Shown: one piece after another, positions 31,701 through 39,855 of the stretch
Layout: each line of letters begins with the position of its first letter
Position numbering within the stretch: the first letter of the stretch is position 1
Source: an uncultured Christensenella sp.
Lineage (GTDB): Bacteria; Bacillota; Clostridia; Christensenellales; Borkfalkiaceae
NCBI GenBank assembly: GCA_910578065.1
Contig: CAJTPB010000007.1
Span: 28,921-92,920 of the forward strand
DNA: 64,000 nt
Direction: 5' to 3'
The notes under the pieces: model-generated
Database searches by the model: none
What the model was told of the DNA's origin: nothing
Seen by the model: the letters and a program-made list of their open reading frames with translations, nothing else
Program-made: the position numbers and the translations under genes

Positions 31701-34358
31701 AAGTTTTTTCTGCGTAAGCGTGCTTACCTTTTGGCGGTAAAATTCCAAAAGCAAACCCAAATACGATTTTAAATGGCGGATCTCCGTCATTACCACTTCG
31801 CACGAGCAATAAACGGTATCGCGCAGTTCCTGCGAATACTCGGTCAGATTTACGTTTTCGAAGGGAGAGTTATACACCCCGCCGCATTCTTTTGCCGCAG
31901 CCGCAGCCGATAAGATCATGTTTTTGCAGTCGGCAAGTTTCTTTTCCGTCAACGAATCGTAGAAAGAACTTTCGATATCCATAATATCGGGCGAGTTCTT
32001 ATTCTGCAAATAATACAAGATCGCCTGATAAACGGAAACCCCCAGCCGCCGCTTTTTGTGCAGGGCGAGCATGGGCTGCTTTAAATGTTCGCGCAGGGAT
32101 ACGATTTCTTCCGCGCGTTCGAAATAGCCCGCGTCTTCCCCCTCTTTGGGAAGGGATAACGTGTGTTCGATGTTCTTAACGACTTCCGCCTTGTCCGCCT
32201 TGTTCGAGTGCAGTTCCAAACAGAAATCGCCGATCCCGATGGAATCGAGCCGCTTTTTTACCACGTCGAGCGCGGCTTTCTTTTCCGCAACGAAAAGCAC
32301 CCGCTTGCCGTCGTTCAAAGCGTTTGCGATGATATTGGAAATCGTTTGGCTTTTGCCCGTTCCGGGAGGGCCGTGCAAGACGAAGCTGGTGCCCGTTTGC
32401 GACAGCGCGATCGCCGAATACTGCGAACTGTCGGCAGGCAGCGGCACCAACGTTTCCGTCGGCGCGCCCGAATCTTCTTCCGAGCCCGCGCCCTCTTTGC
32501 GCTCCATACGGTTGTTTAAAAGCGCGGATACAAGCGTGTTCTTTTTTAATTCGGAAAACCGTTTGCGGATATCGTTCCACATCAAATAACGCTGGAAAGA
32601 GAAGGTTGCAAGGTACACGTCGTCTACCACGTCCCACCCCTTCATGCCTGCCGTTTCCGCGCGCACCATTGCGGAAATTTCGGAAATTTTCAACGCGGAA
32701 ACGTCGCCGCCCAAACCGCGCACGTCGATGTTGAATTCCTGCTTTAAATATTCGAGCAAGGTAGAGTTTACAAAGTACTCTTTTTCGGAAAGGGCGACGG
32801 AAAAATCTTCGTTCCCCTTTGCGCGGCGAATCGCCGCGGGCGCCAACACAAGGGGCGCGTAGCGGGGTTGCTTGTCCTCTTTATCGATATACCGCAAAAA
32901 GCCGAATGCAAGATACAGAATCTTCGCGCCAGATTCTTCGTCCGCTTCCTTATTCTTGCGCATTAAACGCAGCGCAACTTCGGCAAGCGATTTTGCGTCC
33001 GCAAATACCCGCACGACCCCTTTGCGCTGTTCCAGTTCGATCAGCTCTTTTCTGTTCTTGTCGGCGGAAGCGCCGCCGAACGCGGCGGTGGTAATGGCGT
33101 CCGCGCCCGATTTTAAACGGAGCGAACCCTTTTCGTCTAACAAAGTATGCAGCATGTCGCACCCCGCCGAATACAGGTGCAACGCGTTTTTTCCCGCAAA
33201 ATTGAGCAGGGCGTTTTTATCGGAAAAGTCGAGCAAGCGACGTTCCCACTGCTTGTTTTTGGGCTGCTTGCCCTCTAAATTCAGCTTGCGCAAAATGGGA
33301 AGGGGCGTGGGCGCTTTTTCGTCCGACATGTCCTCCTCTTTTACCAATTCATAGCCGTGCAAGCCCTTGCCGCGCAGAGGAAGGGAATGAATGTTCCCCA
33401 TACGGCAACGGCGGATATCGACGAAGTATTCGAAATACCCTTCTTTCAGTTTTTGCGCGAAATGCTGTTCGGAAGGCGTAAACGCAAAATTGCGGGTCAT
33501 GAACAAATCGTCCGCATCGAAGAAACTGAGGTTGTTGATCCCTTCCGAAATATATTTGCTTACGATTTCGGCGTCGTCTGTAACGCTGTCTAAAAAGCAG
33601 CTGTCGTACAGCCATACGCCTACGCCCACCCCGTTGGGTCCTACCGCGAGCACGGGATGAAGGCGCGCCGCTTCCAAACAAGCCGCCGTAAATACGGCAA
33701 GCTGAACGGTGCTCGCTTTGCGCGTTTTGGCAACCGATTCCGCCACTACGGAAACGGGCGCGGTCAAATCGGTTTCGCACGATTTTTCTACGGCAAGCTG
33801 CTTAACGGAGGCATAAATCGCCGCCGCAATCAAACGCACGGCATTTTTATCCGTGCCTGCGTAGCCGTAAAAATCGGCGTCTACCTTCCACTTTTTCAGC
33901 CGCTGCCCCGCGTCCGAAAGCACGCGCGCGCAGTCGGCAAGTTTGGGGCGCACGAAAGAAGCGAGGAATTCTGCGTTTCCGCTTAATCCCCCCCACCAAT
34001 CGTACGGCAAAACGGTTACTTTGGTTTTATCGCGGCATACTTCCGCGTCTTCGATCCATGCGGAAGTTTCTACCGTGCATTCGCGCATTTCGTCGTTTTC
34101 CGCCAAAAACGGGGGCGAAAAAATCGCGTCCGCATTCAGTTCTACCGAACTTTCAAACGGAATATCCGCCGCCGCTTCGAACGGCACGATCAAGCCTTCC
34201 GTGCTTTCGGAAAGCACGCGCACGGAAACTTCTTCCGCAGACTCGTTTTTCACCAATACGGAAACGGGCGTACGCAGAAAATAATCTGCATATCCCACGT
34301 ATTTGGGAAAGCGCACGGAAAGCGCAAGTTTATCTTTTACGGGACGTTTGGATTTCAT
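28752..34358 (-). CDS. Giant DUF4011 superfamily 1 helicase with nuclease-like domain
   Basis: A 1868-residue multidomain protein. Residues ~200-260 look like a transglutaminase-type core with the cysteine replaced (RKASTVQLAVFTAACLEA, then VGVGVWLYD). The DUF4011 segment begins near 370 (WERRLLDFSDKNALLNF). An SF1 helicase follows, with Walker A FVLHGPPGTGKSQT near 663, Walker B VIFDEASQMNTAEAIG near 1278, VVGDPKQLPPTAFF, and later NVQGDERDVILFSVCYG and NVAVSRAREEMLVFS. A PD-(D/E)xK-like region is near 1598 (DFKIDVAVIDP..FLLAIVCDG), then a DUF3320-like tail. Relatives are discussed as anti-phage or DNA-processing enzymes. It has a good promoter and AAGGAGG before ATG 34358. Defence is an inference; no accessory gene is alongside. 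Confidence 0.85.
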   Translation of the reverse strand: MKSKRPVKDKLALSVRFPKYVGYADYFLRTPVSVLVKNESAEEVSVRVLSESTEGLIVPFEAAADIPFESSVELNADAIFSPPFLAENDEMRECTVETSAWIEDAEVCRDKTKVTVLPYDWWGGLSGNAEFLASFVRPKLADCARVLSDAGQRLKKWKVDADFYGYAGTDKNAVRLIAAAIYASVKQLAVEKSCETDLTAPVSVVAESVAKTRKASTVQLAVFTAACLEAARLHPVLAVGPNGVGVGVWLYDSCFLDSVTDDAEIVSKYISEGINNLSFFDADDLFMTRNFAFTPSEQHFAQKLKEGYFEYFVDIRRCRMGNIHSLPLRGKGLHGYELVKEEDMSDEKAPTPLPILRKLNLEGKQPKNKQWERRLLDFSDKNALLNFAGKNALHLYSAGCDMLHTLLDEKGSLRLKSGADAITTAAFGGASADKNRKELIELEQRKGVVRVFADAKSLAEVALRLMRKNKEADEESGAKILYLAFGFLRYIDKEDKQPRYAPLVLAPAAIRRAKGNEDFSVALSEKEYFVNSTLLEYLKQEFNIDVRGLGGDVSALKISEISAMVRAETAGMKGWDVVDDVYLATFSFQRYLMWNDIRKRFSELKKNTLVSALLNNRMERKEGAGSEEDSGAPTETLVPLPADSSQYSAIALSQTGTSFVLHGPPGTGKSQTISNIIANALNDGKRVLFVAEKKAALDVVKKRLDSIGIGDFCLELHSNKADKAEVVKNIEHTLSLPKEGEDAGYFERAEEIVSLREHLKQPMLALHKKRRLGVSVYQAILYYLQNKNSPDIMDIESSFYDSLTEKKLADCKNMILSAAAAAKECGGVYNSPFENVNLTEYSQELRDTVYCSCEVVMTEIRHLKSYLGLLLEFYRQKVSTLTQKKLTMMSRISENLSSGIYDKYFAGVDEGEFFLFYNANRRLDDCLKYYHKSFKTLVDVDKEYEELKKFCEAGGDYRLSRIATNAVKKLSRAATGKFAEEDIPKYLQTLVEIYGAMKRICGNTNLSKQFTDRGGNIIFRRRTEFLADLYELHALASKVFLDYNPDAFNGMCVRAACGYTQPVLRGYLKAVESFASAQEQFLAVTNADVNKIREEDVLDYYASKAGALIDNIDMLSNWCMYKKTSEELAKAGLNFITDALESGRLRGENVLSGFEKNVYKNFLEINIPADPYLSSMTVGTLEDTIEKFRLAWEDFSRLSREKIRANLLSRLPSPDGEDSLAVEISTFTRLSKSNLRGTGLRGLFTEIPTLMGRVAPCMLMSPITVAQYLQPTADLFDLVIFDEASQMNTAEAIGSISRAKSAIVVGDPKQLPPTAFFHNAYVDEENLENEDLESVLDDCLALGMPERHLLWHYRSKHESLIAFSNIMYYDNRLCTFPSPDSLESRVKLVPVDGCYDRGFTKRNRKEAEALVAEVIRRLSDPILSRSSIGVVTFSSAQMEYIDRLLTKEIASKKLESAAYDREEPLFVKNLENVQGDERDVILFSVCYGPDQSGKVSLNFGPLNQSGGWRRLNVAVSRAREEMLVFSTMTSAMIDLSKTSSKGVAGLKAFLEFAEKGKTTLAVKSAFVKGGAGIGKFIAADLSGYGYECRCDVGASDFKIDVAVIDPKNKHRFLLAIVCDGDEKFSVKDRNILQVQTLKRGNWNVMRVYTVNYYNNPKREIKRIKDMLDKLTGADKKAGVWMQKYKKPYRAVKETAVAETALFVTGGENDVAIMARLKEIVALEEPISRAFLKKRCLATFGLTKSGAKVESKLDSLIDACAFRRERLLGSDYFFKTDRAIALDKFRVENAPFLRKTEEDFTPYEVVSLIRGVLGDRVALYFDELMVILCNVFHVVHPSDKFAMFVRDCIAHGEEKGLFVRSVSDRISLA

Positions 34359-34405
34359 GTTTTAAATACCTCCTTACCGCCGAACGTTTATTACATGCAA
34401 TAGCT

Positions 34406-34434
34406 ATTATACCATTATTTTCCGTAAATGGCAA
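34406..34434 (-). promoter_or_regulatory. Promoter of helicase-comEC operon
   Basis: Minus-strand TTGCCA (34429-34434), a 17-base spacer and TATAAT (34406-34411); AAGGAGG follows near 34369-34375. Confidence 0.8.
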
Positions 34435-34640
34435 CCCGTTAGGCAAAAAAGAAAGTATAATTTTGCGCTTCGACAATATTTTTAAAATTACGGAACGCGC
34501 GCCGATTTTCAGAATTTTTTTGCAATGCCGAAAACGCGCGATTGCCTTTTGCTGCGCTTTGGCTTTTGAAAAATGCGTTGATCGAATAATTTTTGTAAGA
34601 AAGCAAACGCGGGAAGATAACCAAAAAAGATTTTAACGCC
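34435..34640. other. Gap of uncertain content
   Basis: This ~200-base stretch between the helicase promoter and the dead MGMT-like gene has a mixed composition and no open frame that looks genuine. It may be decayed coding sequence, but I recognise nothing in it and see no tandem repeat. Confidence 0.4.
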
Positions 34641-35043
34641 ATGTTGAAAAACAAAAAAGACATGTCCAAAACGCAACCGATCGCAAAATACGGCGGGAAT
34701 CGCATGTACTTTGCGCCGCCGTGCGATTACGATAACGTTATAAAACGGGTTCCCCGCGGAACACTGTTGACCGTTCGACAAATAAGAGAATGCTTTACAA
34801 AGAAAAACTACGCCGTTTTGCCGACCCGATGACGGCGGGAATTTTTGTAACCGTCGTTGCGCGGGCAAGTTAGAAAAGAAATGATAACGTTACCCCGTTT
34901 TGGCGCATGTTAAAATCGGACGGCGAATGAAACGCAAAATATCCCGAAGCCGTTTTTCCGCAAAAAAACTGCTCGAAGAAGAAGGGCACGTTTTCGTTTG
35001 TAAATGCGCGAAATATTACGAAAACAGTTTAATGACATTATAA
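34641..35043 (+). pseudogene. Pseudogene of MGMT/Atl-like DNA-binding protein
   Basis: Conceptual translation gives MSKTQPIAKYGGNRMYFAPP, then VPRGTLLTVRQIRE, PMTAGIFVTVVARAS, NVTPFWRMLKSDGE, NAKYP and AKKLLEEEGHVFVCK. This is the order of segments in a family of MGMT-domain (alkyltransferase-like) proteins in Clostridia. The frame is broken: a shift at about 34826-34832, in-frame stops at TAG (34870-34872) and TGA (34927-34929), and another shift near 34960. No start signal survives. The protein would have recognised alkylated bases or acted in DNA repair; the gene is dead. Similarity is from memory of the family, not a search. Confidence 0.7.
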
Positions 35044-35044
35044 C

Positions 35045-35079
35045 AAAAAAACTTTCGGCAAATGCCCGAAAGTTTTTTA
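35045..35079. terminator. Bidirectional terminator
   Basis: AAAAAACTTTCGG and CCGAAAGTTTTTT pair around a short loop with T-runs on both strands. It lies just after yraN (minus) and the end of the plus-strand pseudogene. Confidence 0.85.
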
Positions 35080-35436
35080 TACAAACGCGTTTTCGAAGTA
35101 TTCGATTTCGCCGCCGTAATAAGAAGCGACGTCGAACCGAACGGGAACCTCTTCCCCCAGCGCCATGCAAAAATACTGCGCGATGGTGCGGTATCGCCGC
35201 TGTTTTTCGCGCGTGACCGCCTCGCTCGGAAGCCCGAACGCGTCCGTTTCGCGCGCTTTAACTTCCACAAACGCGTACACACCCCTGCGGAAAGCGATAA
35301 TATCCGCTTCGCCGAAGGGCGTTTTATAGTTACGTTTTAAAATTTTATATCCGCGCTTTTTTAGGTATCTGCAAGCGGCGGATTCCCCTTGCTTGCCGAA
35401 AATTTGGTTGTGAACGTTCTTCGGTGAATCGCGCAT
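35077..35436 (-). CDS. yraN: YraN (UPF0102) endonuclease-like protein
   Basis: A 119-residue protein of the UPF0102 family with a Holliday-junction-resolvase-like fold: GKQGESAACRYLKKRGYKIL, the acidic motif GEADIIAFRRG and VEVKAR with the E-x-K pair, then AVTREKQRR. No cellular role is firmly known. It overlaps the rnhB 3' end by 76 bases in another frame. ATG 35436 has GGGGAG eight bases upstream, so the long overlap appears real. It is the last gene of the tmk-to-yraN minus-strand cluster and ends in a terminator. Confidence 0.92.
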   Translation of the reverse strand: MRDSPKNVHNQIFGKQGESAACRYLKKRGYKILKRNYKTPFGEADIIAFRRGVYAFVEVKARETDAFGLPSEAVTREKQRRYRTIAQYFCMALGEEVPVRFDVASYYGGEIEYFENAFV

Positions 35437-35996
35437 AAGCCTTTCTCCCCAATGGCGCGGATATGCTCCGCCGTGCCGTACCCCATATTGCGGGCAAACC
35501 CGTAATGCGGATACATTTTATCGTATTCCTTCATCAGTCCGTCGCGGTACGTTTTTGCGAGAATGCTCGCCGCGCCGATAGAACAGACGGTTGCGTCGCC
35601 CTTTACGATGCTCTTTTGCGCAAACGAAATATCCAGCTTCATATTGCCGTCCGTCAGCACAAAATCGGGCGGAACGCTTAACCCTTCCACCGCTTTTTTC
35701 ATGCACAGGCGGGTCGCCTGCAAGATGTTGATTTCGTCGATCGTCTTTTCGTCCACTTCCGCAATGCAATAGGCGCGCGCACACTCCTTTATAAGCGCGG
35801 CAAGCGCATCGCGCTTTTTGGGAGAAAGTTTTTTACTGTCGTCTATCCCCAAAATACGGGTTTCTTCTTCAAGCGGAAGAATAACCGCCGCGCAGACGAC
35901 GGGACCTGCAAGCGGACCTCGTCCCACTTCGTCTACCCCTGCAACGGCATAATATCCTTTTTCGTACAACGCGCGTTCGGTTTCCAGCGTATCCAT
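35361..35996 (-). CDS. rnhB: Ribonuclease HII
   Basis: RNase HII removes RNA primers and misincorporated ribonucleotides from DNA. The 211-residue protein has GVDEVGRGPLAGPVV with the catalytic Asp-Glu pair, DDSKKLSPKKR, LTDGNMKLD, SIVKGDATVCSIGAASILAK and the C-terminal YGTAEHIRAIGEKG..HR. The frame is open to 36251, but that extension crosses repeats; ATG 35996 is preceded by GGAGGGG at a suitable distance and matches the usual start. Its end overlaps yraN by 76 bases. A 353-base gap separates it from ylqF. Confidence 0.95.
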   Translation of the reverse strand: MDTLETERALYEKGYYAVAGVDEVGRGPLAGPVVCAAVILPLEEETRILGIDDSKKLSPKKRDALAALIKECARAYCIAEVDEKTIDEINILQATRLCMKKAVEGLSVPPDFVLTDGNMKLDISFAQKSIVKGDATVCSIGAASILAKTYRDGLMKEYDKMYPHYGFARNMGYGTAEHIRAIGEKGLCAIHRRTFTTKFSASKGNPPLADT

Positions 35997-36349
35997 TTTA
36001 AGTTTCCCCTCCGCCCTGCGGCAAGCAATATATCTATTTAACGATGCCCGCGCGCCGATCGATTTCCGTACAATTCGCGGTAATAAATATAAAAATTTAC
36101 CGCACGAATTTTCGGTAAGTTGCATATCCCCGCGCGCTGTTCGTAATTCAATGCGATTTGCGGTACTTTCCGTAAGAATATATCGCATGTAATTTCGGCA
36201 AGTATGTATCAACCCGCAACGCCCGCACCGTTCGGTCGCGGTGCATGACAAAAAAATTATCGCCTAAACAAGTGCTTAACCGCGCCCGAATACGGCAAAC
36301 GGATTGCAATATAAAACGCCGTTAGTTTGCCGCGCAGACAACCGTTTTT
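35997..36349. repeat. Gap with degenerate 83-bp tandem duplication
   Basis: Two diverged copies begin near GCGGTAATAAATAT (36077) and GCGGTACTTTCC (36160), period 83, sharing CGCA-G-AATTT-CGG-AAGT. A small hairpin GCGGTAA/TTACCGC lies in the first. No gene is seen. The 36300-36349 end next to ylqF may include a weak terminator. Confidence 0.5.
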
Positions 36350-37210
36350 TTATATTAACCCTGCGTCTTTTAAGTCGGAAAGGCGATCTAAACAAACTTT
36401 TCCCAAACGCCCTTTGCGGAAATCGTCTATTACCGTGCGTTCGCCCCGTTCGTAATCGAAATCGTTTCCGCGCAGCACAAACCCGCGGCGAACGCACACC
36501 GCATTCAACATTTCGAGCGGAGTCATGGGCTGTTCGATACCGTACCGCGCAAACAAAGCCTGCGGATATTTTTGCGCAAGCTCTTCTAACAGCGCAAGCG
36601 CGACGTCGTCGATGTCGAGAATGTCGTCGTTCACGCAGCCGAGATAGGCAAGCCTTAACGCAAGCGTTTGATTTTCGAACGAGGGGGGCATGGTTCCGGG
36701 GGTATCCATTAACTCGAACGCGCCGCAGCGCACCCACTGCTTTGCGCGCGTGACCCCCGCTTTATCGCCCGTAACCGTTTTTTTGCCGCCGCACAGCAGA
36801 TTGATCACCGTGCTTTTGCCCGTGTTGGGAACGCCCGCTATAAAAAAGCGAACGGGTTTTACAAGCCCTTTTTGCGCCATGCGTTCGCGTTTTTCCGCAA
36901 CGAGCGCTTCCATAGCAGCCGTAAGCGTGCGCGCCGCGGAAGAGGAATTTGCCGCGATTTTTACCGCGGAAAGTCCGCTCTTTTTCATGGCGGCGAGCAG
37001 CGAATCCGCCCCGCTGTCTGCAAGATCCCCTTTATTCAACACGTATAAAACGGGCTTATCCCCAACCAAATCGCGCAGCTTGCGGTTAAACGCAGAAGCG
37101 GGCGCGCGCGCATCCAAAACAAATACAGCGGCGTCCGCAAGATTTAAATTTTCCGCCATCATGCGCATGGCTTTCGCCATGTGCCCGGGGTACCATTGAA
37201 TCGTTTTCAT
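36350..37210 (-). CDS. rbgA: Ribosome biogenesis GTPase YlqF/RbgA
   Basis: RbgA is a circularly permuted GTPase needed for late maturation of the 50S subunit in Bacillota. The 286-residue protein shows the start TIQWYPGHMAKAMR, the G4 motif LNKGD before the P-loop, FIAGVPNTGKSTVINLL (G1), a GVTRAKQWV switch and DTPGTMPP (G3). The C-terminal ANTAR-like RNA-binding part is present and ends KVCLDRLSDLK. The usual neighbour rplS is missing upstream; a 2H-type protein occupies that site six bases away. Confidence 0.95.
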   Translation of the reverse strand: MKTIQWYPGHMAKAMRMMAENLNLADAAVFVLDARAPASAFNRKLRDLVGDKPVLYVLNKGDLADSGADSLLAAMKKSGLSAVKIAANSSSAARTLTAAMEALVAEKRERMAQKGLVKPVRFFIAGVPNTGKSTVINLLCGGKKTVTGDKAGVTRAKQWVRCGAFELMDTPGTMPPSFENQTLALRLAYLGCVNDDILDIDDVALALLEELAQKYPQALFARYGIEQPMTPLEMLNAVCVRRGFVLRGNDFDYERGERTVIDDFRKGRLGKVCLDRLSDLKDAGLI

Positions 37211-37216
37211 CGTAAG

Positions 37217-37708
37217 TTATTTCAGTTCCCCCTCTAAAATCGTTTCGAGCAGGGGCACCGTAGGGGAAAACTCGTACAGATACAAACGGTCTACGATCCC
37301 GTCGAATTCTTCGAACGCTTCCGCAAGAACGGGCACGGCGGCAAGCGTCAATTCCGGCTCCCCTTCGAACAAGGGAATACAGGGCGCCCAATCGTACGTC
37401 TCGCCGAATTTTTGTTTTAGCGCGAGCAATTTTTGCGAGGGCGAAAGGGATAAAATCAACTGTTTATTTCGCTGATATAATCCGAAATGATGAAAACACA
37501 CCGCAAAACGGCTTAATTCCGCCGACGTTTTTTGCATTCTTTCTACGATACCGTTGCCGTTTAAAACGGAAAATCTCCCCAAGAAAATGTGCGGCGGAAT
37601 TTCTTCGTTTTCGCCGACGAATCCCTCTTTTTTAAGTTTTTTAAAAATCTCTTTCAAGTGCCGTTGCGTTTCTTCGTCGAACCCCGCCATTACGCAGAGA
37701 TACTGCAT
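37217..37708 (-). CDS. 2H phosphoesterase-like protein with one degenerate motif
   Basis: A 163-residue protein resembling the 2'-5' RNA ligase/LigT (2H) family. The first motif is PPHIFLGRF at residues ~38-46, with histidine kept and the threonine/serine replaced by Phe. The region expected to hold the second H-x-T reads EPELTLAAV, without the histidine. It may bind rather than cleave nucleotides. It begins directly at the trmD stop (TAAATG) and ends six bases before rbgA, and so takes the place where rplS is normally found in this cluster. Family assignment is by overall pattern and is moderate. Confidence 0.65.
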   Translation of the reverse strand: MQYLCVMAGFDEETQRHLKEIFKKLKKEGFVGENEEIPPHIFLGRFSVLNGNGIVERMQKTSAELSRFAVCFHHFGLYQRNKQLILSLSPSQKLLALKQKFGETYDWAPCIPLFEGEPELTLAAVPVLAEAFEEFDGIVDRLYLYEFSPTVPLLETILEGELK

Positions 37709-38386
37709 TTACAATTCCTCCTTACCGAGTAAATCGGGTCTGTTGCTTCGGGTAAGCTGCACCGACTGCTCCCTGCGCCACCGATCGATTTGGGCATGAT
37801 TCCCGCTGCGCAGCACGTCGGGCACGCGCAGTCCCTCGTACTCGACGGGGCGCGTGTACTGCGGATATTCGAGCAGATTTTCCGAAAAACTTTCCTGCAC
37901 CAGCGACTCGGGCGAAAGCACCCCCTCCGCATAGCGGGATACGCAATCCATCAGCACCATGGCGGGAAGTTCGCCCCCCGTAAGCACGTAGTCGCCGATG
38001 GAAATTTCCTCGTCGATATACAAATCGATCGCGCGCTGATCCACCCCTTCGTAATGCCCGCAAAGCAAGATAAGATGCGCGCATTCGGCAAGTTCGAACA
38101 CCTTTTGCTGGCGGAACGTTTCCCCCTTGGGCGAAAGGTATATGCGGCGCGCTTTGTGTTCGGGGTCGATCGCTTTAATCGCGCTGCCGATGGGCTGCGC
38201 CATCATTACCATGCCCGCGCCGCCGCCGAAGGGATAATCGTCGCACTTTAAATGCTTATCTTCGGTATAGTCGCGCAAGTTTAAAATTTCGAAACAAACT
38301 TTCCCTTCCTTTTGCGCTCTTCCGAGAATACTCGAAGAAAGCGCGGAAAACATTTCGGGGAAAAGAGTCAATACGGTTATCTTCAT
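37709..38386 (-). CDS. trmD: tRNA (guanine37-N1)-methyltransferase
   Basis: TrmD methylates G37 next to the anticodon of certain tRNAs using S-adenosylmethionine, preventing frameshifts. The 225-residue protein contains LTLFPEMFSA, DDYPFGGGAGMVMMAQP, YLSPKGETF, LLCGHYEGVDQRAID, IGDYVLTGGELPAM and GLRVPDVLRSGNHAQIDRWR, all typical of the knotted SPOUT fold. It overlaps the upstream ABC permease by four bases (ATGA) and abuts the next gene, so translation is coupled. Confidence 0.97.
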   Translation of the reverse strand: MKITVLTLFPEMFSALSSSILGRAQKEGKVCFEILNLRDYTEDKHLKCDDYPFGGGAGMVMMAQPIGSAIKAIDPEHKARRIYLSPKGETFRQQKVFELAECAHLILLCGHYEGVDQRAIDLYIDEEISIGDYVLTGGELPAMVLMDCVSRYAEGVLSPESLVQESFSENLLEYPQYTRPVEYEGLRVPDVLRSGNHAQIDRWRREQSVQLTRSNRPDLLGKEEL

Positions 38387-39141
38387 GCGACCAAATTCAC
38401 TTTATGCGTTAAAATGTACCGTACGCCGAGAAAGCACGCTACGTCGATCGCCGCCTGCAACAAAATCAAAATCCATATTGCAAGGTGCACGGAAACGTAG
38501 ATCGCCACGTTTGCGACGGGCTGCGTTAAAAAGGTAGAGATCATGCCCATGATAAAAAATCCGACCAAATAGATGACCGCCGTCATGCCTTTGCGGTTTC
38601 TTGTCGTAAACATTTGCCCTACCGAAATAACAAAATAAAATTCGAGCAGAGTCGCGGGAATACCGACGATCATAAGCAAAATCATTTCGATTACGATAAC
38701 AGGTTCGGAACTGATCACGGAAGCGAGGTTCGCGCCGACCGATTCGAAAAAGCGCCCAATCGATTCCAACACGGCGGGATCTACCCCGATCAAAAATACC
38801 AACGTAGAGAGCAAACACACTACTACCCCGAACAGCATGGTCAAAAGCGCGGTTAAAAGTTTCGCCCAGATCAACTGGCTTGCCGTAACGGGAAGAGATA
38901 ACGTCATATATCCTTCGCCCGAAAAAAAGGATTTGGAAAAACGCATTACGCCCATCGCAAAACAAACGAGCATTGTCGCCGTTAGCGCAAAGCCGTAAAA
39001 CGTTCCCAACAAAATCTGCATTCTTATTTCGCCGATCAAACTGATGCGAAACAACACCGCAAGCAGCAGCATTGCCGCCGCGGGAAATATCACCACGCGG
39101 AATAACGCGATCAATTCGTGCTTCATCAATTTTGTTACCAT
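38383..39141 (-). CDS. ABC transporter permease
   Basis: A 252-residue membrane protein with about six hydrophobic helices: IFPAAAMLLLAVLF, then ALTATMLVCFAMGVM, LLTALLTMLFGVVVCLLSTLV, IVIEMILLMIVGIPATLLEF, AVIYLVGFFIMGMIS and YVSVHLAIWILILLQAAID (each within 20 residues or given only as a landmark). It forms the membrane half of an ABC-2-like exporter with the ATPase encoded immediately upstream, with which it overlaps by seven bases. The frame is open further upstream, but ATG 39141 has AGAGGTG just ahead. The pair sits between rimM and trmD, an unusual place. Substrate unknown; YtrB-type systems of this form often act in envelope stress. Confidence 0.85.
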   Translation of the reverse strand: MVTKLMKHELIALFRVVIFPAAAMLLLAVLFRISLIGEIRMQILLGTFYGFALTATMLVCFAMGVMRFSKSFFSGEGYMTLSLPVTASQLIWAKLLTALLTMLFGVVVCLLSTLVFLIGVDPAVLESIGRFFESVGANLASVISSEPVIVIEMILLMIVGIPATLLEFYFVISVGQMFTTRNRKGMTAVIYLVGFFIMGMISTFLTQPVANVAIYVSVHLAIWILILLQAAIDVACFLGVRYILTHKVNLVA

Positions 39142-39833
39142 TTGAACACCTCTCTGAAAATCCCGTCGAGTGTTTTTCCTTCCTTTTCGCACACTTCCGC
39201 CTTGGGCGCGTCGAGCGCGATCTGTCCGCGATTCAAAAAGATCGCGTGCGTTAAAATGGGTTCGATATCCGAAATCAAATGAGTGCACAGAAAAATCGTA
39301 GAATCGTTGGGTTTATTGCTCATAATGGTATCCAAAATAAAATCGCGCGCAGCGGGGTCTACCCCCGCGATCGGCTCGTCTAAAATATACAGCTTGGCAT
39401 CGCGCGCCATCGTTAAAATAAGCCCTAACTTTTCTTTGGTTCCCTTAGAAAGCGATTTGATTTTCTGCTTTAACCCTATCCCCAAACGGGATAGCATCGC
39501 TTCCGCTTTATCCCGCCTGAAATCGGTAAAGAAGTCTGCGCAATACCCAAGCGCCTGTTCCACCCGCATCCATTCGGCTAAAAAGTTCGCGTCGGGCAAA
39601 TATGCCGTAACCGCTTTCGTCGCAGGGCCGGGCGATCTTCCGTCGATCAAAATGCGCCCCGAAGTGGGTTGCAGCATACCCATCGCCAACTTGATGAGCG
39701 TAGACTTTCCGCTTCCGTTCGGACCGAGCAGCCCGACGATCCCGCCCGATTGCACTTTTAAATTCACCCCGCCGAGCGCGGGATTGGTTCCGTAATTCTT
39801 TACAAGATTTTCGCATTCGAGAATAACGCCCAT
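39135..39833 (-). CDS. ABC transporter ATP-binding protein
   Basis: A 232-residue nucleotide-binding subunit: Walker A LLGPNGSGKSTLIKLAMG, the signature LSKGTKEKLGLI (in place of LSGGQ), Walker B LYILDEPIAGVDPAA and the H-loop LCTHLISDI. The LSKG signature and short length are typical of drug, lipid or antimicrobial-peptide exporters of the YtrB/YxlF group. It begins 22 bases after rimM and overlaps its permease, so the pair is carried on the same mRNA as rimM and trmD. What it transports is unknown. Confidence 0.92.
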   Translation of the reverse strand: MGVILECENLVKNYGTNPALGGVNLKVQSGGIVGLLGPNGSGKSTLIKLAMGMLQPTSGRILIDGRSPGPATKAVTAYLPDANFLAEWMRVEQALGYCADFFTDFRRDKAEAMLSRLGIGLKQKIKSLSKGTKEKLGLILTMARDAKLYILDEPIAGVDPAARDFILDTIMSNKPNDSTIFLCTHLISDIEPILTHAIFLNRGQIALDAPKAEVCEKEGKTLDGIFREVFKW

Positions 39834-39855
39834 GTTCCCCCTTTGCGGCGCACGG

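Noticed and set aside
35997..36251. Longer rnhB start at 36251
   Set aside because: The extension crosses a degenerate repeat and does not match the family; ATG 35996 has a good ribosome binding site.
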